NCBI RefSeq assembly: GCF_000590885.1
Contig: NZ_JFHN01000049.1
Coordinates: 1 to 50,612, forward strand
Length of the DNA: 50,612 bases
Origin: Erwinia mallotivora
GTDB taxonomy: Bacteria > Pseudomonadota > Gammaproteobacteria > Enterobacterales > Enterobacteriaceae
Direction of reading: 5' to 3'
The notes beneath the pieces are model-generated. The model was not told the origin of the DNA. It saw only the letters and a list, made by a program, of their open reading frames with translations, and did not search any database. A program made the position numbers and the translations under genes. Shown piece by piece: positions 1 to 7,665 of this stretch. How positions within the stretch are numbered: the first letter of the stretch is position 1; every line of letters starts with the position of its first letter.

Positions 1-339
1 CGAAAGTTGACTTTGAAAAACGGTAAACGTGAAAAAACTTACTCTTTTGATCAGGTTGAGAAGTGGTATTGCCAAATTGAATCTGGAGGTGAAATTGTCG
101 CTTTTGACCTTGTTAGTATTTTAGGAGCAACGGGACACAATCAATCTATCAAACACAATAATATTGAAAATTCTGGTTTTTTTATCAGAGTCAATGATAT
201 TGAATTTCCCACTTGGCAAATTAAATTCTATCCACGTGAAGGGAAGTTTCACCACCTTAAAGGAATTAAAGACACAGAAGAACAACTTCAACGCTGGTGT
301 CGGATTTTTGATAATGTTATCAATGGAGAAGTGAAATGA
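1..339 (+). CDS. Partial hypothetical protein, C-terminal part (possibly DUF4755-like)
   Basis: The reading frame is open from the first base of the window, so the true start is probably upstream; the first in-window start-like codon is a TTG at 7. The visible 110 residues are soluble and mixed alpha/beta, with YSFDQVEKW near the start and a C-terminal segment rich in aromatic and charged residues. The pattern (a short YSF-W segment, GFFIRV, then W-I-F) reminds me of DUF4755 proteins, but this is only an impression. It overlaps the following lipoprotein gene by four bases (ATGA), which indicates translational coupling. Function unknown. Confidence 0.5.
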   Translation, partial: RKLTLKNGKREKTYSFDQVEKWYCQIESGGEIVAFDLVSILGATGHNQSIKHNNIENSGFFIRVNDIEFPTWQIKFYPREGKFHHLKGIKDTEEQLQRWCRIFDNVINGEVK

Positions 340-710
340 ATAAGATTATTTTTTCGTTCCTCATTTTCGGAATTGCTGGTTGCAGTTCAACAGCTGGAAA
401 TCATTCTATTTCAAATGAGACGAAGCAAAGTGTAAGCACGAAAATCAAAAATGGAAAAACCACGAAGAATGAGGTTCTTGCTTCCTTCGGCAAGCCAGGC
501 CGTGAGACCAGTACGGGTAGTAATGAAGAACAATGGTTATACTCTTCTTATAAATCAGATATGACCGCATTAACTTATGTGCCTATTATTAATCTTTTTT
601 CTTCTGGATCAGACACGCAATCAAAGTCATTGACTGTCACTTTTAAAGGAGACAAAGTAAGCGACTGGAATTTTAGCTCTAAATCCGACTCAGTTCATAA
701 CGGCTTTTAA
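336..710 (+). CDS. BamE/SmpA-like small lipoprotein
   Basis: A 124-residue lipoprotein. The N-terminus MNKIIFSFLIFGIAGCSS is a lipoprotein signal with the lipobox IAGC, so Cys16 would be lipidated. The mature part contains KNGKTTKNEVLASFGKPGR (about residues 34-52), which is the G-x-T-x-x-E-V-x-x-x-F-G-x-P signature of SmpA/OmlA (BamE-like) domains, followed by W-L-Y-Y and a beta strand ending in F-K-G-D-K-V. In ICEs such proteins are usually annotated as BamE-like and their job is unknown; this is not the chromosomal BamE. It is coupled by ATGA to the partial gene before it. Confidence 0.7.
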   Translation: MNKIIFSFLIFGIAGCSSTAGNHSISNETKQSVSTKIKNGKTTKNEVLASFGKPGRETSTGSNEEQWLYSSYKSDMTALTYVPIINLFSSGSDTQSKSLTVTFKGDKVSDWNFSSKSDSVHNGF

Positions 711-739
711 CTAAATGGCATGTAGAGGCATAATAGTCT

Positions 740-1159
740 CTACAGTCTTCTTCCTTTCCTTTTTTTCTTAACAGCATGTATTTTATCTGATAAAAGTGCT
801 TTTTCGTATTTTGCTCTTTCCTTACTGTATATACTTTCAGCTTCAACATTGTTATTGATAACATAGTGAATTAAATACCTGAAAAGAAAAGTGAGTTCAT
901 GCTCATATCCCAAATGTTCTACAAGTCTGTCAGTGCTGTTTATCAAAGCATTTGATAGCATGGCAATAATCGTAAAACTATCTATTTTGTTATTTTGATT
1001 AATTGGCAAGTAATATTTTATGTAATATCCCACGCAGAAAAGCCAAATATATCGAATGATTTTCTCCTGTCCAAAACCAGACTCTTTCAATCTTTCAACA
1101 TATTTTTGTAGCAACAGTATAAGTTTCTCTTCCTGAGAAATATATTTCAGTTTGTTCAT
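740..1159 (-). CDS. Hypothetical AT-rich protein, 139 residues
   Basis: The frame could begin at 1201, but the ATG at 1159 is preceded by AAGGA with an eight-base gap, so I use it. The protein is rich in I, L, K and Y, mostly helical, with a hydrophobic stretch around residues 32-50 (IWLFCVGYYIKYYLPI) that is too broken by polar residues for a confident membrane helix. The C-terminus is very basic (KKKRKGRR). Base composition is much more AT-rich than the pilus genes, which marks it as recent cargo. I do not recognise the family. It is oriented against its neighbours. Confidence 0.5.
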   Translation of the reverse strand: MNKLKYISQEEKLILLLQKYVERLKESGFGQEKIIRYIWLFCVGYYIKYYLPINQNNKIDSFTIIAMLSNALINSTDRLVEHLGYEHELTFLFRYLIHYVINNNVEAESIYSKERAKYEKALLSDKIHAVKKKRKGRRL

Positions 1160-1407
1160 AAGTTGCGTCCTTGCAATCAAATAAAATTGTCTTCCTGACA
1201 TTGATAACTAGTAACATATAAATTTAATAAATCAATAGGCTTAAACTATTAATTGATAATTTTCTAATAATTTATTTTTAAATTATTTACCAAATATTTT
1301 ACAGTTTATAAATAATACGTTATATATCAAGAATATAAAATAATTATAATGATTTAGGTTAAAGGAACCATTCTGGAGTTGACTCACTTTGCGATTTTTA
1401 ACATCCA

Positions 1408-1432
1408 TGCCGGCACGTCCGGCATTTTTTTT
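1408..1432 (+). terminator. Rho-independent terminator-like hairpin
   Basis: TGCCGG (1408-1413) and CCGGCA (1419-1424) form a perfect six-base-pair stem around CACGT, followed directly by eight T (1425-1432). There is no plus-strand gene just before it; the nearest is 700 bases upstream, across an AT-rich stretch (1202-1380) where I see no gene. It could end a short untranslated transcript or isolate the small peptide gene that follows. Confidence 0.6.
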
Positions 1433-1663
1433 GACGATATTCTTTCCTTGCAGCTGTCCTCATCGAGATCATTCACCACGAGGGTTATCGCGCCGCGCTC
1501 GCCATTCCTTCAGTTGGTTGGCTGTTCCATTTTTACCCGGACCCCGTTCCCAGTTCTCAACCGATGGAACCTAAATATGCATTTTGATCACTTAGTATTT
1601 GAGCGCGCCCTGACAGGTGCTCTGATTAAGTTATATCTGATGATCAATTAAACAGGACTTATT

Positions 1664-1849
1664 ATGAAACTCAATTACATAAAATCGAAATTGCTACGCG
1701 CATTAATGCTTGGTATGACAGTGATCAGTCTTCAGCTGCCTCTGGCTCATGCTGATGGCGGGATGATAAATGGTGAGGCTCAAGAGTCTCAGCAGGCTAA
1801 GCGTGTATGTTGTCTGCCAAACGGCGTGTGTCAAGACCCGTGCTATTAA
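1664..1849 (+). CDS. Small secreted cysteine-rich peptide (candidate toxin or signal peptide)
   Basis: A 61-residue product. Residues 1-30 form a good Sec signal (basic N-terminus, hydrophobic core ALMLGMTVISLQLPL, cleavage after AHA), leaving a mature peptide of about 31 residues that ends CCLPNGVCQDPCY. Four cysteines are packed in the last 13 residues, as in small disulfide-bonded peptides such as heat-stable enterotoxins, though the spacing (CC-x5-C-x3-C) is not that of STa. AGGA at 1654-1657 gives a good ribosome site. A weak promoter-like pair (CTGACA at 1610, TTATAT at 1631, 15 bases apart) lies upstream. It could also be a chance ORF with a lucky leader; the signal peptide, ribosome site and terminal cysteines argue against that. 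Confidence 0.5.
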   Translation: MKLNYIKSKLLRALMLGMTVISLQLPLAHADGGMINGEAQESQQAKRVCCLPNGVCQDPCY

Positions 1850-2012
1850 TGACTGCCTGAGGTGTCTCAACTGTTTTCAATGTCTTATTCGCGGACGCTG
1901 TTAAAGCGGCGGGCCTGTAAAATACGATCAAGTCTGCCGCTTATCGAATTACCTTTTACAACATTGAGTTGGGCAAGAATACCAGTAGATAAGTGCGCGG
2001 CGCCGGCAAGGT

Positions 2013-2183
2013 GTGCTAATTATTCACGGTCACGCTGAACAGGCGGGTGAACTGCCGCGACATCACGGTGACCCGTTTGACCGCATGCTTATTGCACAGT
2101 CGCAGATGGAGGGGTTGATCCTCGTTTCTGCGGATACGGTGTTCAGTCAGTACGGAATCAGACTGATGAATGCCCGAACCTGA
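2013..2183 (+). pseudogene. Remnant of a PIN-domain toxin (VapC-type), C-terminal part
   Basis: Reading from the GTG at 2013 to the TGA at 2183 gives 56 residues that match the last third of PIN-domain ribonucleases of toxin-antitoxin systems: AGELPRHHGDPFDRMLIAQ, then GLILVSADTVFSQYG. The GDPFDRMLIAQ segment carries one of the conserved acidic metal-binding positions and VSADTVF the last one. The N-terminal two thirds, with the first catalytic aspartate, are missing; the same frame has a TAG just upstream and nothing recognisable before it. No antitoxin gene is visible. Most likely a decayed toxin gene. Confidence 0.6.
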
Positions 2184-2192
2184 AGCATCCAT

Positions 2193-2214
2193 AACGCCGG
2201 TTTTCCGGCGTTTT
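2193..2214 (+). terminator. Terminator-like hairpin after the PIN remnant
   Basis: AACGCCGG (2193-2200), loop TTTT, CCGGCGTT (2205-2212) is a perfect eight-base-pair stem, and the run TTTT (2211-2214) follows with only two unpaired T. It lies 10 bases after the PIN remnant stop and was probably that gene's terminator. Between it and 2386 I see no gene. Confidence 0.65.
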
Positions 2215-2386
2215 AGCTTCTGATGCCTGGTCAGGTAATTACCCTGAACACTGTTTCATCTGGTGATCGGAAATGTTCAGAATTGATCAGCGCACACGGT
2301 TTTCGATTTGCCCCCCCGTGAAACGCTGACCTTACATCTACCTGATATCTTGATGAGAAATAAAGTGCTTCACCCACTTTTGCTTA

Positions 2387-3931
2387 TCAGACCTGGAAAG
2401 TATCCACCATGCCACGTAATGCGTGGGCCTGCTCTGAGAGTGACTGCGAAGCTGATGAGGATTCTTCGACCAGCGCAGCATTATTCTGCGTGACGCCGTC
2501 CATCTGACTGACCGCCACGCTGACCTGAGAAATGCCCTGCATCTGTTCTGAAGAGGCCAGTGAAATATTATCCATTGCTTCTGCCAGCTCGCCCACCATA
2601 CCAACAATTTTCAGTATGCTTTGCCCGGTGCCTGCCGCGACTTCAACGCCGCTTTCCACCTGTTCCACGGCCTGTTCAATCAGCTGCTTGATGTCCCGTG
2701 CGGCAGTAGCACTGCGCTGGGCAAGCGTTCTGACCTCGCCAGCTACTACGGCAAAGCCCCGACCCTCTTCACCGGCACGGGCAGCTTCAACCGCTGCATT
2801 AAGTGCGAGGATGTTTGTCTGAAAGGCAATACTTTCGATAACAGAGGTGATATCGCGAACCTTTGCTGCGCTAAGCGAGATGTCGTGCATGGTTTCTGAC
2901 ATGCGTTTTACGTCAGATTCACCTGTCCGGGCGAGGGATGCGGCTTCTCGCGCAGATACTGCGGTCTGTTGTGCGCCTGCGGTGTTGCTCTTAACGGTTG
3001 CAGTGAGCTGCTCCATGCTGGCGGCAGTTTCCTGAAGCGCAGCGGCCTGCTGCTCGGTACGGGAGGAGAGCTCCGTATTGCCCTGTGATATCTCGTCCGC
3101 AGCCAGTGCCACTGATGCGGCAGAGTCTTTAATCTGAGAAACCAGTCCCCGCAGGTTCGTTTGCATACCGTCAAGCGATGCCATAAGGCTGGTTGTGTCA
3201 TTACGTCGCAGCGACACTGAGGTCGTCAGAATGCCTGACGCGATGGTAGCCGCCAGAGACTGGGCCTGTGCGGGCTCACCACCCAACTGACGCATCAGGA
3301 TGCGGATGGTAAAGACGCAGGTTCCGACTGCCACGATAGCCGAAGTGGCGGCGAGCAGAATGAGTATCAGTGATGCACGATCGGCCGCCTTGCTGTTCTG
3401 CTCAACGGCGAACTGTGTATTTTTCATCTGTACCTGTGTCATGTCATTGAGGGCTTTCAGCAGAACGCTTTGTGCCGGACGCGTGACGTTCATAAGATAA
3501 ATCGTGGCCTCCTGCGCCCGGTTAGCCAGTCCGAGCTGGCCTGCCTGCTCCAGCGCGGACAGTGCCGGACCTTCGGTTTCAACAATCTGGCTTAATACTT
3601 CGCGGCCTTCGGGCGTTGAATCGGTTTTCATCATCTCACCCAGAGCATGCCGGTTTTCAATATAAAGGGACTTCTGTTTCTGTAGTCGCTCCCATTCAGG
3701 TTTCATGGCCTGTGGGTCGGTGAGCAAAGCCATGTTACGCACCGCAATGCCCATATCCCTCAGCCCACCGCGCATGTCCAGTACCAGCTGATACTTTTTC
3801 ATTTTGACGTTAACGGCATCATCCATACCATCGCTGGCCCGATTAAGCGCGTTCAGTGCAATGCTGGTGCAGATGATAAAAAGTATAATGAGCAGGCCAA
3901 AACCTGCGGCAAGTCGTGTTGATATTTTCAT
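2387..3931 (-). CDS. Methyl-accepting chemotaxis protein
   Basis: A 514-residue transducer. A first membrane helix (about residues 9-29) is followed by a periplasmic four-helix-bundle region of Tar/4HB type, a second membrane helix (about 187-211), a divergent HAMP segment and a long cytoplasmic coiled-coil signalling domain. The highly conserved hairpin tip is present (IAFQTNILALNAAVEAARAG followed by RGFAVVAGEVRTLAQRS), so it should couple to CheA and CheW of the host. It lacks the C-terminal NWETF-type tether for CheR/CheB and ends in DTFQV. No che genes accompany it, so it would feed into host chemotaxis. It is transcribed away from the pilus operon. The ligand is unknown. Confidence 0.93.
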   Translation of the reverse strand: MKISTRLAAGFGLLIILFIICTSIALNALNRASDGMDDAVNVKMKKYQLVLDMRGGLRDMGIAVRNMALLTDPQAMKPEWERLQKQKSLYIENRHALGEMMKTDSTPEGREVLSQIVETEGPALSALEQAGQLGLANRAQEATIYLMNVTRPAQSVLLKALNDMTQVQMKNTQFAVEQNSKAADRASLILILLAATSAIVAVGTCVFTIRILMRQLGGEPAQAQSLAATIASGILTTSVSLRRNDTTSLMASLDGMQTNLRGLVSQIKDSAASVALAADEISQGNTELSSRTEQQAAALQETAASMEQLTATVKSNTAGAQQTAVSAREAASLARTGESDVKRMSETMHDISLSAAKVRDITSVIESIAFQTNILALNAAVEAARAGEEGRGFAVVAGEVRTLAQRSATAARDIKQLIEQAVEQVESGVEVAAGTGQSILKIVGMVGELAEAMDNISLASSEQMQGISQVSVAVSQMDGVTQNNAALVEESSSASQSLSEQAHALRGMVDTFQV

Positions 3932-4146
3932 ATTCAGTTCTCGTTATTGGGAAAAGATGTGTCGTTTTTGTTATCGGCACAGGCGAAGAAATATGCAGTT
4001 TCTGATAATTTCATCTGCTATCGGAGAAGTTATCGTGTGCAATTTCCGTTACAGAAAAAGGGTTTATGAATGCTGTTAACAGGCTGTCAACACAGTCCAA
4101 CCGTCATGCTCAATCCAGAAAACCGGTTTTCAGCGTCTAATCCAAA

Positions 4147-4212
4147 AACGCCGTCAGGGTACAAAACTGGCTTTTGTGGCCTGACGGCGTTGCCCCGAAG
4201 GGGAATGTTTTT
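4147..4212. promoter_or_regulatory. Strong two-part hairpin upstream of pilL
   Basis: AACGCCGTCAGG (4147-4158) pairs perfectly with CCTGACGGCGTT (4180-4191), twelve base pairs, and inside it ACAAAA (4161-4166) pairs with TTTTGT (4172-4177). A second small hairpin CCCC-GAA-GGGG (4193-4203) follows at once, then TTTTT at 4208-4212, which could make the pair a terminator or attenuator for rightward transcription about 90 bases before pilL. The rest of the 373-base gap between the chemotaxis gene and pilL shows no gene I can support. Confidence 0.5.
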
Positions 4213-4304
4213 CCTGGAAAGCGTGAAAGAGTTTCGTATTGTCCGGTTTTTAATCACCGCCAGAATAGCAGCCCTGACTGAGACTATTCCTGGGGTGAAT
4301 CCTG

Positions 4305-5528
4305 ATGGCAGTACCTTCCAGACGCGCCGCAACGGGGGCAGGGCTGTTTGCCTGCTCTGTTCTGCTTGCCGGCTGCACTGACACAACCTCAACCGCGTCG
4401 CCCTATCCGTCGGGCCGTTACGTTCAGCCCGCACGCTTTGATGATCTGTACCGTAACCGCACGCCTGAGGTGGTCAGGTACGATCGCTATACGCTGGTCA
4501 GTACGCGCCCGGCAGATGCCCAGCTCGATCCCCTTAACCAGATGGTGGATATCACCATGCCGGCGCAACTGGTGAACACGGTAGGTGAGGGATTTCGTTA
4601 CCTGCTGCTGGAGTCCGGCTACTCGCTGTGTTCAGCCACCACGTCGGCCTTTTCAGAACTTTTGAGTCGTCCGTTACCTGCCGTACAGCGCACGATTGGG
4701 CCGCTGAAACTCAGCGAAGCATTGCAGGTCGTCGCCGGTCCTGCCTGGCGGCTGAAGGTGGATGAAGTCAACCGCGAGGTGTGTTTCGGGTTACGTGACC
4801 AGTACCGTGACCTTTCCGCCCCGACAGCTGTGAAAATTTCAGTGGCCCCGCGCACCGCCGCTGTCAGCATGCCTACGGTAACGCCAGCCGTGTCGCGCAC
4901 CCCATCCGCCACGCTCCCGCGCGACCCTTTCACCGGGGAGACGGTCGTCACGCCCGCCGCCGTGCTTAAATCTCAGAGTCTGCGTGTGCCCTCACCGGTC
5001 ATCGCGGCAGCCCGAGCTTCAACGGTTAAACCCCCTGCTGCGCCGTCCGGCGTGGCACGCACACCACCCGTGCCGACATCCGGGTTGCAGAAACAGGCAG
5101 CCCAGGCGACCGGCAGCACGTCAGCTGCAAACCCGCCTGTTCAGCCCCGCGCCCCACGCCCCGTGACCTCGCTGCCTCCGGCACCGCCTGCAAGTGCGCT
5201 AACGCCCGCCTGGTCTGCCGGTACGCCGGTGACGACGCCGGTCGCCGGAGAAACATGGCGTGCCGACCCCGGTTCCACGCTGAAAGAGACGCTGACCGGC
5301 TGGGCATCAAAAGCACCGTGCAGCAACGGCGGCAACTGGGTGGTCATCTGGCCGGTATCACTGGACTACCGCATTGAGGCTCCGCTGGTCATGCACGGTA
5401 ACTTCGAGTCCGTGCTGGTGCAGATTTTTGACCTTTACCGCAAGGCGGAGAAGCCGCTGTTTGCTGAAGCTAACCGCATTCAGTGCCTGATTTCCGTCAG
5501 CGACACGCCAGCGGGCGGAGGTCACTGA
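4305..5528 (+). CDS. pilL: PilL, lipoprotein of the IVB conjugative pilus
   Basis: A 407-residue lipoprotein with the lipobox LLAGC ending at Cys24. The N-terminal domain (about 30-170) has the PilL pattern of conjugative thin pili. A long Pro/Ala/Ser/Thr-rich linker (about 180-310) follows, then a C-terminal domain (about 320-395: TLKETLTGW, NWVVIWPVSLDYRIEAP, VLVQIFDLYR) resembling the TcpQ family, which in related pili helps the secretin assemble. It is the first gene of the pil operon; pilM starts two bases after its stop. Probably anchored in the outer membrane facing the periplasm. Confidence 0.88.
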   Translation: MAVPSRRAATGAGLFACSVLLAGCTDTTSTASPYPSGRYVQPARFDDLYRNRTPEVVRYDRYTLVSTRPADAQLDPLNQMVDITMPAQLVNTVGEGFRYLLLESGYSLCSATTSAFSELLSRPLPAVQRTIGPLKLSEALQVVAGPAWRLKVDEVNREVCFGLRDQYRDLSAPTAVKISVAPRTAAVSMPTVTPAVSRTPSATLPRDPFTGETVVTPAAVLKSQSLRVPSPVIAAARASTVKPPAAPSGVARTPPVPTSGLQKQAAQATGSTSAANPPVQPRAPRPVTSLPPAPPASALTPAWSAGTPVTTPVAGETWRADPGSTLKETLTGWASKAPCSNGGNWVVIWPVSLDYRIEAPLVMHGNFESVLVQIFDLYRKAEKPLFAEANRIQCLISVSDTPAGGGH

Positions 5529-5529
5529 A

Positions 5530-5973
5530 ATGGGATTCGCCCTGCCAGTAATGGCGCTGTGCCTGTTTATCGCACTGATGGCCGGTGAGGCACAGCGTCA
5601 TGCCGGTGACCATATCCGCTATGGCGTGGCGCAGATCCTGCCTGACCAGCTGGCCGCTGAGATGCTGCGCACCGCTGATGCGGTCAATAACTGGCGTCAC
5701 GGCCGTACGGTGGCCGACGGTCCCGTCAGTCCTGCGCAAACGGGCATGTTGCCCGCGCCTGATACCCGTATTCAGAGCGTCATTCAGGAAGGACGACTCT
5801 GGATATGGGTGCCTGCGACGCAGGGCGTCTTTGCCGCATTGCAGGACCGCTCGGTTACCTCTGCGCTGGCACTGATAGTCAGCGGCGGACGGCTGAGGAT
5901 GGCGGACGGCACCGACATGAATCTGGCCCTGCCGTCCGGTATGACGGAGGGCAGCATTGTTTACCTTAACTAA
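5530..5973 (+). CDS. pilM: PilM, small membrane protein of the IVB pilus
   Basis: A 147-residue protein with one N-terminal hydrophobic helix (MGFALPVMALCLFIALMAG) and a soluble remainder with beta character (SALALIVSGGRLRMADG). Identified from its position between pilL and the secretin gene pilN and from the size and architecture of PilM of R64/SPI-7-type pili, where it is needed for assembly; its exact role is not known. It is the least self-evident member of the operon by sequence alone. The true pilN start lies after this gene's stop. Confidence 0.75.
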   Translation: MGFALPVMALCLFIALMAGEAQRHAGDHIRYGVAQILPDQLAAEMLRTADAVNNWRHGRTVADGPVSPAQTGMLPAPDTRIQSVIQEGRLWIWVPATQGVFAALQDRSVTSALALIVSGGRLRMADGTDMNLALPSGMTEGSIVYLN

Positions 5974-5992
5974 CTCCAAACGGGAGCTGCGG

Positions 5993-7663
5993 ATGCGCTT
6001 ACCTTTTTGCCTGACGGCGCTGGCCTCCGTGCTGGTGTTGTCATCATGTTCGCTGGACGAAATCAGCAGGATGGACAAAGAGGCCACGGGCCAGGCTGAT
6101 ACCGCGCAGCGCGTTCTGCAAAGTAGTCAGGCCGTTTCCCAGCCCACCGTGGTGTGGTCGGACAAGCCCTGGGTCAACCTGCAACCGGTCGCCCCGGTTG
6201 TCTCGACGCCCGATGAAAAGAACCTGCCAGCCTGTCAGGTGACGCTGAACCGTCCGGACGGTATCTCGCTGCCGGAACTGGGCCAGCGTATCACCGCGCT
6301 TTGCGGCATTCGTGTGTCCATCACGCCGGATGCATTTGCGGCGGTCAGCAACACCTCCACGGGCAGCGTCGTCACCTCGCAGATGCGGGGACAGCTGCCC
6401 GCACCCGATGACAACGGTCGCGTTCCGCTGGCCCAGATGGGCGGCACTTCCGGACAGACGGCCAGCGTGCAGAGTCAGCCATCACTGATCCGGGGCCTGA
6501 AATATCAGGGTGATGTGCGTGGCCTGCTGGACATGGCGGCGAGCGGACTGGGGCTGTCATGGCGAAGCGACGGCGGCGGCGTGTACTTTTATCAGCAGGA
6601 CACCCGTACCTTCCAGCTGGTCATTCTGAACACCAAAATCAACAGCAGCGCGTCGATCAGCTCCGGGTCCGGTAACCAGCTGGGTTCCGGTGGGGGCACC
6701 AGTGGCGGCACAACCGGCGACGTCAGTTCGAATCAGAAAACGGACTACGGCCTGAACAGCGACCTGTATGACGACATCCGCAAAACCATCGAGCAGATGG
6801 TGACGCCGAAGTCCGGGCGCTTCTGGCTGTCGGCGGCCACCGGTACGCTGAGCGTGACTGATACGCCGGACGTTCTCGATCGCATTGGCCGCTACATCGA
6901 ATATCAGAACAAAGTTCTCAGCCGCCAGGTGCAGCTGAACGTGCAGATAGTCAGCGTCACGCAGAGCCGTAACGAGCAACTTGGGCTTGACTGGGGGCTT
7001 GTTTACAAGTCCCTGCAAAACGTTGGCGCAAGCCTCACCGGTTCGATGGCCAATGCCTCAACCTCGGCGGCCAGCGCCGGGATTTCTATTCTGGACACCG
7101 CCACGGGCAACGCGGCGAAATTCTCCGGCTCCAGCCTGCTGATTAAGGCGCTGTCAGAGCAGGGCAACGTCAGCATGGCGCTGAATCAGACCGACCCCAG
7201 CGCCAACCTCACGCCGGTTGCCTATCAGCTCTCCAGCCAGAAGGGCATCCTGTCGAGCTCCAGCTCGACGGCCACGGCCAACGTGGGCGTGACCTCCACC
7301 ATGACCACCACGACCATCACCACCGGGCTGTTTATGACCATGCTGCCGTTTATTCAGGAGAACGGCGACGTGCAGTTGCAGTTTGCGTTCAGCTATACCA
7401 GCCCGCCGAAGATTGAAAGCTTTGTCAGCCAGGACGGTAACACCCGTAACGATCTGCCGACCACCTCCACCGAGGGGCTGACGCGCAAGGTGAATCTCCG
7501 TTCCGGCCAGACGCTGGTGCTGACCGGCTCTGAGCAGCAGAACCTCTCGGCGGATAAGCAGGGCACCTTCACGCCGGGTAATTTTATCCTGGGCGGTGGT
7601 CAGACCGGCACGCGGGGACGCACCACGCTGGTCATCATGATCACCCCCGTTCTGTTGAGGTAA
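5993..7663 (+). CDS. pilN: PilN, outer membrane secretin lipoprotein of the IVB pilus
   Basis: The frame extends back to a TTG at 5957 inside pilM, but the ATG at 5993, with GGGAG just before it, gives MRLPFCLTALASVLVLSSC, a proper lipoprotein signal, so I use it (556 residues). The C-terminal third has the secretin signature (QLNVQIVSV, SALSEQGNVSMALNQT, NLTPVAYQL, then RKVNLRSGQTLVLTG and TTLVIMITPVLL). Serine/glycine-rich stretches precede it. It should form the outer membrane ring through which the pilus passes. PilO follows two bases after the stop. Confidence 0.93.
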   Translation: MRLPFCLTALASVLVLSSCSLDEISRMDKEATGQADTAQRVLQSSQAVSQPTVVWSDKPWVNLQPVAPVVSTPDEKNLPACQVTLNRPDGISLPELGQRITALCGIRVSITPDAFAAVSNTSTGSVVTSQMRGQLPAPDDNGRVPLAQMGGTSGQTASVQSQPSLIRGLKYQGDVRGLLDMAASGLGLSWRSDGGGVYFYQQDTRTFQLVILNTKINSSASISSGSGNQLGSGGGTSGGTTGDVSSNQKTDYGLNSDLYDDIRKTIEQMVTPKSGRFWLSAATGTLSVTDTPDVLDRIGRYIEYQNKVLSRQVQLNVQIVSVTQSRNEQLGLDWGLVYKSLQNVGASLTGSMANASTSAASAGISILDTATGNAAKFSGSSLLIKALSEQGNVSMALNQTDPSANLTPVAYQLSSQKGILSSSSSTATANVGVTSTMTTTTITTGLFMTMLPFIQENGDVQLQFAFSYTSPPKIESFVSQDGNTRNDLPTTSTEGLTRKVNLRSGQTLVLTGSEQQNLSADKQGTFTPGNFILGGGQTGTRGRTTLVIMITPVLLR

Positions 7664-7665
7664 GC

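Noticed and set aside
1379..1651. Open frame of 90 codons after the terminator-like hairpin
   Set aside because: It starts within the hairpin region, has no ribosome site and no family-like features; the stretch looks like untranslated leader or decayed DNA.
2361..2386. Terminator of the chemotaxis gene on the minus strand
   Set aside because: AAAGTG and CACTTT can pair around seven bases but the stem is short, AT-rich and has a poor U tract; too weak to list.
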